Part shown: in pieces, positions 1 through 7,441 of the stretch
Layout: the number at the start of each line of letters is the position of its first letter
Numbering within the stretch: position 1 is the stretch's first letter
Assembly (NCBI GenBank): GCA_047631095.1
Contig: JBLHZD010000045.1
Location: 1 to 17,494 of the forward strand
Length of the DNA stretch: 17,494 bases
Origin: JABJJH01 sp047631095
GTDB taxonomy: Bacteria; Pseudomonadota; Alphaproteobacteria; UBA8366; GCA-2717185
Direction of reading: 5' to 3'
Notes under the pieces: model-generated
Told to the model about the DNA's origin: nothing
The model's database searches: none
The model's input: only the letters and a program-made list of their open reading frames with translations
Position numbers and translations under genes: made by a program

Positions 1-173
1 GCGCACCTCACGAAACGATTCGGTTCCGCAAAGGGAATCACAATCAATTCCGAAATTCAAGAAAGCGCACCGGACAACCAATTCATCCGACCCATTAAGT
101 CTTCGGACGGACACTTAGCTTCAAGCAAGTCTCTGTCGATCAATCCAGCGAGACAATTCAAAACATCGTCATC
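1..173 (+). pseudogene. Decayed 5' part of the sensor histidine kinase (H-box-like remnant)
   Basis: Frame 1 at the left edge reads AHLTKRFGSAKGITINSEIQ. This resembles the phospho-acceptor H-box of alphaproteobacterial kinases (AHE-(L/I)NTP-(I/L)G...), but the Glu after His and the TP pair are missing. That frame loses the resemblance after about nt 60. From about nt 120, frame 3 reads FKQVSVDQSSE, a typical segment just before the ATPase domain, and it runs without a stop into the reading frame starting at 174. Frame 3 has a TAA at 96-98, and only about 20 codons separate the two parts where family members have roughly 50-60. An internal deletion plus frameshift is the simplest reading. The gene's beginning lies outside the window. 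Confidence 0.5.
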
Positions 174-638
174 ATGAACTACATTGACGAGGTTTTACTG
201 AGCTTGGGACCAAAACTGAGCAAAAGTCAGCACAGTATTATTATCGATGGCGACCGAACAATTTCGATCAGCATACTTCCTGACGCCCTTTCGCAAATAA
301 TCACGAATTTGATCCTGAATTCCCTGACGCATGCCTATGACGAAACGGATTCCGGCCATATTCGAATTTCCGTAAGCCTTGACGGCATCTATTTAAAATT
401 AATCTACAGCGATGACGGCAGAGGTATAGACGACAGTATCCGCTCAAAAATATTCGACCCTTTTTTCACGACCAAACGAGGATCTGGCGGTAGCGGGCTT
501 GGCCTTCATATCCTGTACAATTTGGTTACCCAGACCCTCGGTGGCGGCGTCGTATGCGAAAGCGCGCCTGGCGAGGGGGCGACCTTCACCATAACCCTTC
601 CCTCGCGTTACCTGAGCGCGCCAACGCCCGACGAATAG
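174..638 (+). CDS. Sensor histidine kinase, C-terminal ATPase fragment (probable pseudogene)
   Basis: These 154 residues are essentially one HATPase_c domain, which binds ATP and phosphorylates the His of a partner domain in two-component signalling. The N-box is NLILNSLTHAY (about residues 46-56), the G1 box DDGRGID (about 80-86), the F-box FDPFFTT (about 94-100), and the G2 box GSGLGLHI (about 106-113). No dimerisation/phospho-acceptor domain or sensor precedes it in frame. Kinase-like sequence continues upstream of this ATG (FKQVSVDQSSE from nt 120), and no Shine-Dalgarno sequence is visible before the ATG. It is therefore more likely the 3' end of a broken gene than a genuine small protein. 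Composition is clearly AT-richer than the genes to its right, which suggests transfer or relaxed selection. Confidence 0.7.
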   Translation: MNYIDEVLLSLGPKLSKSQHSIIIDGDRTISISILPDALSQIITNLILNSLTHAYDETDSGHIRISVSLDGIYLKLIYSDDGRGIDDSIRSKIFDPFFTTKRGSGGSGLGLHILYNLVTQTLGGGVVCESAPGEGATFTITLPSRYLSAPTPDE

Positions 639-662
639 CGAGAGGCCGGTTCTTTTCCCGCA

Positions 663-684
663 CGGTTTTCAATTTTCGGTTTTC
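663..684 (+). repeat. Short direct repeat CGGTTTTC
   Basis: CGGTTTTC occurs at 663-670 and again at 677-684, separated by AATTTT (14-nt period). A partial third copy, CGGTTTT, lies at 736-742. The repeat sits in the 125-nt gap between the kinase remnant and mtnP. No convincing promoter or terminator was recognised in this gap, so its meaning is unknown. Confidence 0.35.
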
Positions 685-763
685 CTGGAATCGGCTCTCG
701 AAAAATTGGCGCGCGCCCTTTAGGCTGCGGCAAATCGGTTTTAACAAGCGGGAACTTTGACGA

Positions 764-1651
<888 letters not shown>

Positions 1652-1654
1652 ACC

Positions 1655-1688
1655 GTGGGTTAATACGCGCTGTGGATTAATACACGCT
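1655..1688 (+). repeat. Tandem duplication, 2 x 17 nt
   Basis: Two adjacent 17-mers, GTGGGTTAATACGCGCT (1655-1671) and GTGGATTAATACACGCT (1672-1688), differ at two positions only, both G to A. They fill nearly all of the 42-nt gap between the converging mtnP and rhodanese genes. A slipped-strand duplication is likely. No strong hairpin with a T-run is seen, so this is not an obvious terminator. Confidence 0.7.
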
Positions 1689-1693
1689 GGCGG

Positions 1694-2083
1694 TTATTCA
1701 GGCGCGTCTATCGGACCTTCGGCTTCTTTCCAGGCGGTGAACCCGCCACCGACATGCGCAACTGGCCCGAAGCCCATTTCCTGCAAGGCCTTGGCGGCCA
1801 GCGCGGAACGCCAGCCGCTGGCGCAATACAGCACAAACTTATTGCCGGTTGCGAAAACATCGCGGTGATACGGGCTTTCCGGATCAATCCAGAATTCCAG
1901 CATGCCGCGCGGCGCATGCAAGGCGCCCGCGACTTTACCTTCGCGTTTTACTTCGCGAACATCGCGAATATCGACAAAGGTGACGGAGTCGTCGCCATGC
2001 AGTTTTGTTGCGTCATCGACAGAGATTGTTTCGATGACAGCGTTCGCTTCCTCAAGAAGCTCTTTGTAGCCCTTGGTGATCAT
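1694..2083 (-). CDS. Rhodanese-like domain protein (sulfurtransferase)
   Basis: A single-domain rhodanese of 129 residues. Rhodanese domains carry sulfane sulfur as a persulfide on a catalytic Cys and pass it to thiophilic acceptors; the physiological partner here is unknown. Features seen are VDIRDVREVKREG (37-49, the conserved D-x-R region), GALHAPRG (53-60), the active-site loop CASGWR (87-92) opening with Cys87 after the strand KFVLY, and the C-terminal GGFTAWKEA motif. There is no signal peptide, so it is probably cytosolic. Upstream is AAGGA seven nt before the ATG at 2083. It follows the dienelactone hydrolase-like gene on the same strand after about 42 nt and may be co-transcribed with it. 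Confidence 0.9.
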   Translation of the reverse strand: MITKGYKELLEEANAVIETISVDDATKLHGDDSVTFVDIRDVREVKREGKVAGALHAPRGMLEFWIDPESPYHRDVFATGNKFVLYCASGWRSALAAKALQEMGFGPVAHVGGGFTAWKEAEGPIDAPE

Positions 2084-2125
2084 CTGTATTTCCTTTCGTT
2101 CAAATGCGCGGCGTCGCTCTATACA

Positions 2126-2794
2126 TCAGCCGACATGTTTGGCGAAAAAAGCGTTGGTTCGCTCCCGCGCAAGTTTACAGCTGGCGTCGTCATAGGAGCC
2201 CCGATGGTCACAATTGAACCCATGGTCGGCCGCGTAGACATTGACGTCCGATCCCGGTTGCGCGGCCTTGATCGCCTCGACGTCATCCAGGGGAATACCT
2301 GCATCGCGTTCCCCGAAATGCATTAGGCTGGCGGCGTTCATTTTTTCATCCTTGAACGGGATGATCTGACCACCGTAATACACCACGGACGCCACGACGT
2401 CGTCGATTCGCGTTCCGCTTAAAAACGACAAGGTGCCGCCCCAGCAATACCCGACCGTACCAACTTTGCCAGCACCCTTCACGGCGGCGACCGCCGCTTC
2501 CAGGTCCTTCACCGCATCGTCATAACTCGCGGTGTCCTTTAGATCACGACCGGCGACGATATCATCGCCTTCGTAGCCCAGCTCCACGCCGGTTTTCTGA
2601 CGGTCGAAAACCGCCGGCGCGATGGCCAGATAACCGTCTGCGGCGTAACTGTCAGCGACTTCGCGAATGTGTTTGTTGACGCCAAAAATTTCCTGGATGA
2701 CGACAATGCCGCCCTTCGGAGTTCCCGACGGCGCCGCGCGATACGCATCAAAACTGTGCCCGTCGCTCGCCGTCAATTTAATCATTTCGCCCAT
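2126..2794 (-). CDS. Dienelactone hydrolase family protein
   Basis: An alpha/beta hydrolase of 222 residues, the usual length for carboxymethylenebutenolidase-like enzymes. These open cyclic dienelactones in chlorocatechol degradation, but many homologues have other, unknown ester or lactone substrates. The catalytic triad is visible: Cys117 in GYCWGG (115-120), Asp164 in GERDAGIP and His191 in AADHGFN. Glu36 in VIQEIFGVN matches the Glu that interacts with the nucleophile Cys in the family. There is no signal peptide. The ATG at 2794 is preceded by a very strong GGGGAGGAG seven nt upstream. No ring-cleavage pathway genes lie nearby, so the substrate cannot be inferred. The gene lies 24 nt downstream of ychF on the same strand. 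Confidence 0.92.
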   Translation of the reverse strand: MGEMIKLTASDGHSFDAYRAAPSGTPKGGIVVIQEIFGVNKHIREVADSYAADGYLAIAPAVFDRQKTGVELGYEGDDIVAGRDLKDTASYDDAVKDLEAAVAAVKGAGKVGTVGYCWGGTLSFLSGTRIDDVVASVVYYGGQIIPFKDEKMNAASLMHFGERDAGIPLDDVEAIKAAQPGSDVNVYAADHGFNCDHRGSYDDASCKLARERTNAFFAKHVG

Positions 2795-2818
2795 GAACTG
2801 GCTCCTCCCCCTGATGAA

Positions 2819-3919
2819 TTATACGTTGAAACGGAACAGCATGAGATCGCCATCCCGAACGATATACTCTTTTCCCTCAAGGCGCATTTTGCCCGCATCC
2901 TTGGCGCCCTGCTCGCCTTCGCACCGGATATAATCATCGTATCCGATTGTTTCCGCGCGAATGAATCCTTTTTCGAAATCGCTATGGATTTCTCCCGCCG
3001 CATTTGGCGCCGATGCGCCATCTCTCACGGTCCAGGCCCGTGTTTCCTTCGGTCCGGACGTAAAATACGTGATCAGGTTCAACAGGAGATACCCTTCGCG
3101 GATAATCCGCGTCAGGCCAGTTTCTGAAAGACCAAGCGTTTCCAGGAATTCGTTTTTTTCTTCTTCCGATTCCAGTTGCGCCACTTCCGATTCAATCGCC
3201 GCCGAAATCACAACCCAGCCTTGGCCTTGCGCTTTGGCCATTTCCGCCACCGCCGCAGAGAACGCATTGCCCGTCGCGGCGCTTTCTTCATCCACATTGC
3301 ATGCATACAAAACTGGCTTGGCGGTGATAAGCTGCAAGCTCTGGAAAATCGGGCGCTCTTCCTGGGAGCATTCAACGGTCCGGGCGGGGTTTCCGTCGCG
3401 CAACGCCGCCAACACCCGCGCCATGACAGCTTCCTGACGTTTGGAGTCCGCATCGCCGCTTTTGGCGCGTTTCGCCATCAGATCATGACGCCGCTCAAGA
3501 CTATCAAGATCGGCCAGCATCAGCTCCGTCTCCACGGTCTCCGCATCGCGAACCGGATCGACATTCCCTTCAACATGGGTGACGTCGCCGCCATCGAAAC
3601 AGCGCAACACATGAATAATCGCGGAGACTTCACGGATGTGGCCCAGAAACTGATTGCCCAACCCTTCGCCCTGGGAGGCGCCGCGCACCAACCCGGCGAT
3701 ATCCACAAACTCCAGATAAGTGGGAATAACCTTCGCCGATTTGCTGAGCGTCGCCACACGGGACAACCGCTCATCGGGCACGGAAACCCGTCCCGTGTTC
3801 GGCTCAATCGTACAAAACGGATAATTGGCCGCTTCCGCCGCCGCTGTATTCGTCAGCGCGTTAAACAGGGTCGATTTGCCGACATTGGGTAATCCAACAA
3901 TACCACAATTGAAGCCCAT
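2819..3919 (-). CDS. ychF: Redox-regulated ATPase YchF (Obg family)
   Basis: YchF/OLA1 is a ribosome-associated P-loop ATPase linked to translation control and the oxidative stress response. The protein has 366 residues, the family length. Motifs are the Walker A GLPNVGKST (9-17), the G3-like VDIAGL (72-77) followed by the glycine-rich switch GASQGEGLGNQFL (80-92), and NVDE (208-211), which replaces the NKxD of true GTPases and marks ATP preference. A coiled-coil-like helical stretch lies at about 125-180. The C-terminal TGS domain begins near LNLITYFTSGP and ends with the strand RDGDLMLFRFNV. It starts 4 nt after the pth stop codon; the pth-ychF pair is a common bacterial arrangement. Translation is probably coupled to pth. 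Confidence 0.97.
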   Translation of the reverse strand: MGFNCGIVGLPNVGKSTLFNALTNTAAAEAANYPFCTIEPNTGRVSVPDERLSRVATLSKSAKVIPTYLEFVDIAGLVRGASQGEGLGNQFLGHIREVSAIIHVLRCFDGGDVTHVEGNVDPVRDAETVETELMLADLDSLERRHDLMAKRAKSGDADSKRQEAVMARVLAALRDGNPARTVECSQEERPIFQSLQLITAKPVLYACNVDEESAATGNAFSAAVAEMAKAQGQGWVVISAAIESEVAQLESEEEKNEFLETLGLSETGLTRIIREGYLLLNLITYFTSGPKETRAWTVRDGASAPNAAGEIHSDFEKGFIRAETIGYDDYIRCEGEQGAKDAGKMRLEGKEYIVRDGDLMLFRFNV

Positions 3920-3923
3920 TGGC

Positions 3924-4517
3924 TCAACACTCCGCTGCTTTTGGCTTTAGCGGCGCCAATCGCTGCGCCACCTTGGTCATGAATTGATTATGCTCGTCCG
4001 ACGCCAACAAATCGGCAGATCCCGAGATGGCGTCGATGATCGTGTCGATTAAGGGCGATTCCGACTTTGCGAAATCGCTCAGAACGTGTCCATGAACGCG
4101 GGACTTATCGCCCGGATGGCCGATCCCGACACGCATCCGAGGAAAATCCGGTCCAATATGAGCGTTGATGCTGCGCAACCCGTTATGGCCTGCGAGTCCG
4201 CCCCCCTTTCGGAGTCGTATCTTTCCCGGAACCAGGTCGAGTTCGTCATGAATAACGAGAACATCGGCGGGAGAGAGTTTGTAAAACCGCATCGCTTCGC
4301 CAACCGCGCGGCCGGATTCATTCATAAAGGTGGTTGGCTTGACCGCCAGCACCTTTTCACCGGCCAGCACGCCTTCCGCGACCAGCGATTGAAACCGGGC
4401 GCGATAAGAGCCGAACCCATGGCGGTGGACAATTTCGTCCACCGCCATGAACCCGATATTATGCCGGTTTCTTTCGTATTTCGGCCCTGGGTTACCCAGT
4501 CCGACCAAAAGCAACAC
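3924..4517 (-). CDS. pth: Peptidyl-tRNA hydrolase
   Basis: Pth releases tRNA from peptidyl-tRNAs that drop off the ribosome; it is essential in most bacteria and cytosolic. I take the GTG at 4517 as the start, giving 197 residues. The frame is open 28 codons further, to an ATG at 4601, but that extension is a basic stretch read opposite the acidic tail codons of rplY and precedes the normal Pth N-terminus (LLLVGLGNPG). GAGGAG at 4525-4530 sits seven nt before the GTG. Conserved residues are Asn9 and His19 (GLGNPGPKY, NRHNIGF; His19 is the catalytic base), FMNESG (64-69), the HDELDL motif with Asp91, and GGLAGHNGLRS. The gene begins 4 nt after the rplY stop codon. Confidence 0.95.
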   Translation of the reverse strand: MLLLVGLGNPGPKYERNRHNIGFMAVDEIVHRHGFGSYRARFQSLVAEGVLAGEKVLAVKPTTFMNESGRAVGEAMRFYKLSPADVLVIHDELDLVPGKIRLRKGGGLAGHNGLRSINAHIGPDFPRMRVGIGHPGDKSRVHGHVLSDFAKSESPLIDTIIDAISGSADLLASDEHNQFMTKVAQRLAPLKPKAAEC

Positions 4518-4521
4518 GAAA

Positions 4522-5184
4522 TTACTCCTCGGTGCTGTCTTCGCCCTCGGTAGCGGCTGCTTCCGCCCCTTCTTCACCCTCGGCGCCTTCTTCAACTTCA
4601 TCCGCTTCTTCCATCACGCTTGGCGCGGCGATGGTCGCAATCGTGAAGTCGCGATCCGTGATCGTCGGCGTTACGCCGTCGGGCACACTAACCGTACTGA
4701 AGTGAATACTGTCGCCGATGTCGAACCCGGACAGATCAACATCAATGGACTGCGGAATGACGTCAACGGCGCAGGTAACTTCAATCGCGTGGCGAACGAC
4801 ATTCAAGACGCCGCCGCGTTTAAGGCCGATGGATTCTTCTTCGTTCAGGAAGTTACAGATCACTTCAACTGTGACCATCGTCGTTGCCGAAACCCGAAGG
4901 AAGTCGACATGCTGCGGCGTATCTTTCACGGGGTGAAACTGCACGTCACGCGCCAGCACGCGTTCTTTTTTGCTCCCGTCGACTTCAATGTCAAAGACGG
5001 TGGAGAAAAAAGTACCTGCATGCAGGCCCTTCATAATATCGCGGGGGTCGACAGAAATAAGAACCGGGTCTTTTTTGGCTCCGTATACAACGCACGGAAC
5101 TCGACCGGCGCGGCGCGTGGCGCGGGCTGCCCCCTTGCCTGCCCGCTCCTTCAGCTCCGCTTGCATTACGCTTGCATCACTCAT
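4522..5184 (-). CDS. rplY: 50S ribosomal protein L25 / general stress protein Ctc
   Basis: L25 binds 5S rRNA in the large subunit. At 220 residues this is the two-domain CTC/TL5 type: an N-terminal 5S-binding domain (about 5-95, with AELKERAGKGAARATRRAGR and the VVYGAKKDPVLISV strands) and a C-terminal beta domain (about 100-190). A low-complexity acidic tail rich in Glu, Gly and Ala closes the protein. The start is the ATG at 5184 (MSDASVMQ), preceded by CTGGAG with its GGAG seven nt upstream. The frame remains open 17 codons further to 5235, but that stretch covers the ribosome-binding site and leader hairpins. pth follows after 4 nt. The 202-nt gap to prs holds a structured leader and a possible promoter. 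Confidence 0.96.
   Translation of the reverse strand: MSDASVMQAELKERAGKGAARATRRAGRVPCVVYGAKKDPVLISVDPRDIMKGLHAGTFFSTVFDIEVDGSKKERVLARDVQFHPVKDTPQHVDFLRVSATTMVTVEVICNFLNEEESIGLKRGGVLNVVRHAIEVTCAVDVIPQSIDVDLSGFDIGDSIHFSTVSVPDGVTPTITDRDFTIATIAAPSVMEEADEVEEGAEGEEGAEAAATEGEDSTEE
4525..4530 (-). promoter_or_regulatory. Shine-Dalgarno of pth inside the rplY 3' end
   Basis: The minus strand reads GAGGAG here, formed by the last two Glu codons of rplY directly before its TAA (4522-4524). A 7-nt spacer leads to the GTG at 4517. This supports the GTG start for pth and suggests translational coupling between L25 and Pth. Confidence 0.75.
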
Positions 5185-5205
5185 GATAATCTCCAGTTTG
5201 TAAGC

Positions 5206-5270
5206 GGCGCCCGCCTCCAGGGGTGTCGGCGCCAAGGCGTAACGACGACATCCAGGCGGACCCGGATGTC
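5206..5270 (-). promoter_or_regulatory. Structured 5' leader of rplY (two stem-loops)
   Basis: On the minus strand GACATCCGGG (5270-5261) pairs with CCTGGATGTC (5256-5247) around a UCCG loop. The stem is ten base pairs including one G-U, and that pair would be an A-C mismatch on the other strand, which fits function as minus-strand RNA. Nearer the gene, GGCGCC at 5233-5228 can pair with GGCGCC at 5211-5206. The second loop contains CTGGAG, a copy of the real Shine-Dalgarno at 5191-5196. No T-run follows either hairpin, so they are not terminators. Whether they regulate L25 synthesis is inference. Confidence 0.5.
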
Positions 5271-5287
5271 TCCGTTTAGAACGCGCC

Positions 5288-5316
5288 CTTTTACGCCTCT
5301 ATGAATTAATGCGCAA
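5288..5316 (-). promoter_or_regulatory. Possible promoter of rplY-pth-ychF
   Basis: TTGCGC (5316-5311) and TAAAAG (5293-5288) on the minus strand are separated by exactly 17 nt. The matches to sigma70 consensus are modest (3/6 and 4/6). It would give a leader of about 97 nt containing the two hairpins. This is a weak call from position and spacing; read-through from prs is also possible. Confidence 0.3.
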
Positions 5317-5386
5317 ACCGAAAGTTTGTTCGCCTGAATTTATTCAGAAAATTCGTTCGTCTGTATTTATGCCGACTCGGCGAAAT

Positions 5387-6322
5387 TCAATCCCACAGGC
5401 TGGAAACCGATTCGTTCTCGGCGATCCGGCGAATTGCTTCCGCCAAAAGCGGCGCAATCGTGATCTGACGAATATTCTGCGCAACCCGCATCGCCTCCGT
5501 CGCCTGAATGCTATCGGTCACTACCAGGCTCTCCAGCGGCGATGATGCGACCCGCGACACCGCCCCACCAGAGAGGACGCCGTGGGTGGTGTAAGCCTGA
5601 ACCGAAGACGCGCCCGCCTGTTTCAACGCTTCGGCGGCGTTGCACAAGGTGCCCGCTGAATCGACGATATCATCGACCAGCACGCAACGGCGGCCATCGA
5701 CGTCGCCGATAATATTCATAACTTCCGAAACGCCTGCTTTTTCGCGTCGTTTATCGATAATGGCCAGATCGGCGTCGATGCGCTTGGCGATGGCGCGCGC
5801 GCGCACCACGCCGCCGACATCCGGCGACACGATAACGGTTTCTATACCCTTTGTGCCGCTATCGACAATATCCTGGGAAAACACGGGACCCGCAAACAGA
5901 TTATCCGTTGGGATATCAAAAAATCCCTGAATTTGCGCGGCGTGCAAATCCATGGTCAGCACCCGATCCGCGCCCGCGGTGGTGATGAGGTTCGCCACCA
6001 GCTTTGCGGAGATCGGCGTCCGGGGGCCGGTTTTCCGATCCTGTCGCGCATACCCGTAATACGGAATTACCGCCGTGATGCGTTTTGCAGAACCGCGCCG
6101 CAAGGCGTCGATGCAAACCAGCAATTCCATCAGATTGTCATTCGCGGGGAAACTGGTCGACTGTATGACGTAGACATCTTCGCCGCGCACATTCTCCAGA
6201 ATTTCAACGAAGACCTCCATATCGGAAAATCGTCGTATCGAAGCTTTGGTCAATGGCGCGTGCAGATACGTCGCAATCGCTTCCGTCAAGGGTCGGTTGC
6301 TGTTGCCACTCAGGATTTTCAT
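5387..6322 (-). CDS. prs: Ribose-phosphate pyrophosphokinase (PRPP synthetase)
   Basis: Prs makes PRPP from ribose-5-phosphate and ATP, feeding purine, pyrimidine, NAD, histidine and tryptophan synthesis. The 311 residues match class I enzymes. Features are FSDMEVFVEILENVRGEDVY (allosteric/ATP region, 32-51), the ATP-binding YYGYARQDRK (88-97), LTMDLHAAQIQGFF (122-135), the flexible catalytic loop VSPDVGGVVRARAIAKRI (165-182) and the PRPP-binding loop VDDIVDSAGT (216-225). The ATG at 6322 is preceded by AAGGAC five nt upstream. It has its own good promoter at 6380-6408. rplY follows after 202 nt; prs-rplY-pth is a frequent order in proteobacteria. Confidence 0.97.
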   Translation of the reverse strand: MKILSGNSNRPLTEAIATYLHAPLTKASIRRFSDMEVFVEILENVRGEDVYVIQSTSFPANDNLMELLVCIDALRRGSAKRITAVIPYYGYARQDRKTGPRTPISAKLVANLITTAGADRVLTMDLHAAQIQGFFDIPTDNLFAGPVFSQDIVDSGTKGIETVIVSPDVGGVVRARAIAKRIDADLAIIDKRREKAGVSEVMNIIGDVDGRRCVLVDDIVDSAGTLCNAAEALKQAGASSVQAYTTHGVLSGGAVSRVASSPLESLVVTDSIQATEAMRVAQNIRQITIAPLLAEAIRRIAENESVSSLWD

Positions 6323-6379
6323 GCCGAGTCCTTAGAATTTGAGAATTCGCGCTCATTCAGCGCATCGGAAACGCTACAA

Positions 6380-6408
6380 ATCATATTTGCCCGTCAGCGA
6401 TCATTCAA
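6380..6408 (-). promoter_or_regulatory. Sigma70-type promoter of prs
   Basis: On the minus strand TTGAAT (6408-6403, -35) and TATGAT (6385-6380, -10) are separated by exactly 17 nt. They match the consensus at 4/6 and 5/6. Transcription would begin near 6373, giving a leader of about 50 nt with the AAGGAC ribosome-binding site before the prs ATG. This is the best-looking promoter in the window. Confidence 0.6.
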
Positions 6409-6476
6409 ATACATCCATTTTAAAACCGCCGCCAGCGCAATGCGCCGGAGTCTATATCAGGGCGCCGGGGACGTGT

Positions 6477-6492
6477 AAACGCCACTTTGGCG
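6477..6492 (-). terminator. Weak possible terminator after the lipoprotein gene
   Basis: On the minus strand CGCCA-AAG-TGGCG followed by TTTACA lies about 10 nt past the stop codon at 6502. The stem is only five base pairs and the T-run three, so termination strength is doubtful. It does fall at the expected end of the hldD operon, just upstream of the prs promoter. Confidence 0.3.
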
Positions 6493-6501
6493 CGAAGCTT
6501 T

Positions 6502-7434
6502 TTAAGGGCGCGTCAGGGCGTCAATTTCGTCTCGCCGTCGCAAAACGCTGACAACGCCGTCAATCGCAGCCAAGGTAATATCATAGGCGAGCGAGCCCCA
6601 GCGAGATTCGACCTGATTGTTTCGCACCCTGTTCCGTTGCGTCATGACGCCAAGGTTCCGACCGCTTGAATCGCGAAAAGACCATGTAATATCAAGCGCC
6701 TTTTGAGCCCCTTCCACGTCTTGCAAAACAACGACGCCGTCTATCAATACGGTCGCCTCGCGCGGAGTCGCGGCGACCGCCAATCCTGCGCGGTGCAAAA
6801 CGGCCTCAAATGCACGTTTTAAACTTTCATTTCCATCACCCGACGCGCCAGTAACCGAGGCCACCGCCAGTAGCGCCGGGGGCAAATCTTTTTTTACCGG
6901 CGTATTGGATTGCAGCAACTCAGCGACGGCGTCGGCTATTTTCGACGTCGCGCGACCAATCGCCGCATTATCGATTCGCCGCCAGATTGGCCACTCATTA
7001 CCAACCCCGGGATTGAGACCAACCTCGGGATTGAGCGCCGCAGCGGCGGTGGGTCGAACCATCGTCGTGCGCCGATCAACGACGACATTATAAGGGTTCG
7101 TTAATATCCAATCGATAACAAGACCCTGTCCCGCCCCTGCAGTCCTCGACCGGCCTTCCAGCAAATATCCATTCGTCAAGGCGTCCGTGGTGGTTGCGGG
7201 CACGTTCGCCTGACGTAACCGCGACGCGATCGAATCGGCCATCATCGCGCCCACATCCAAGGGGGCGTTGGCTATCGGCGCGACCACAACTCCAGCGCCA
7301 TCGCCCAACTGCGCCAACGGGCTCAATGTCAAGCCCTTTACTTCAGGCTTGAAGGGTCGGGGCAATTCGCCACACGCCGCAGTAACCAGGCTCGCGAAAA
7401 GCGCCACAGAGAATATCCGGACCAACCGGACCAT
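6502..7434 (-). CDS. Putative lipoprotein of unknown function
   Basis: I do not recognise the family. From the ATG at 7434 (310 residues) it starts MVRLVRIF, then a hydrophobic stretch and LVTAAC, a plausible although not textbook signal-peptidase II site with Cys21; export and lipid anchoring are inferred. The frame is also open to a GTG at 7455, seven codons upstream, which would overlap the small peptide reading frame. The mature part contains two similarly sized halves. The first has ADSIASRLRQANVPATTTDA and a stretch of beta strands; the second has KRAFEAVLHRAGLAV..PREATVLIDGVV followed by DITWSFRDSSGRNLGVMTQRN. No transmembrane segment follows the signal. It is the last gene of the operon that includes lgt, the lipoprotein-lipidating enzyme, which fits an envelope role. 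Confidence 0.75.
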   Translation of the reverse strand: MVRLVRIFSVALFASLVTAACGELPRPFKPEVKGLTLSPLAQLGDGAGVVVAPIANAPLDVGAMMADSIASRLRQANVPATTTDALTNGYLLEGRSRTAGAGQGLVIDWILTNPYNVVVDRRTTMVRPTAAAALNPEVGLNPGVGNEWPIWRRIDNAAIGRATSKIADAVAELLQSNTPVKKDLPPALLAVASVTGASGDGNESLKRAFEAVLHRAGLAVAATPREATVLIDGVVVLQDVEGAQKALDITWSFRDSSGRNLGVMTQRNRVRNNQVESRWGSLAYDITLAAIDGVVSVLRRRDEIDALTRP

Positions 7435-7441
7435 CCATCGG

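Noticed and set aside
3176..3892. Long plus-strand open frame (238 codons) opposite ychF
   Set aside because: It lies wholly antisense to a clearly recognised ychF and its translation (His/Arg/Gln-rich) has no recognisable motif; it is a shadow frame produced by GC-rich codon usage.
4447..5304. Plus-strand open frame of 285 codons opposite rplY and the pth start
   Set aside because: Antisense to two well-supported genes; no domain pattern, and it runs through the rplY leader.
5334..5347. CTGAA-TTTA-TTCAG palindrome downstream of prs
   Set aside because: AT-rich 5-bp stem without a following T-run on the minus strand; not a credible terminator.
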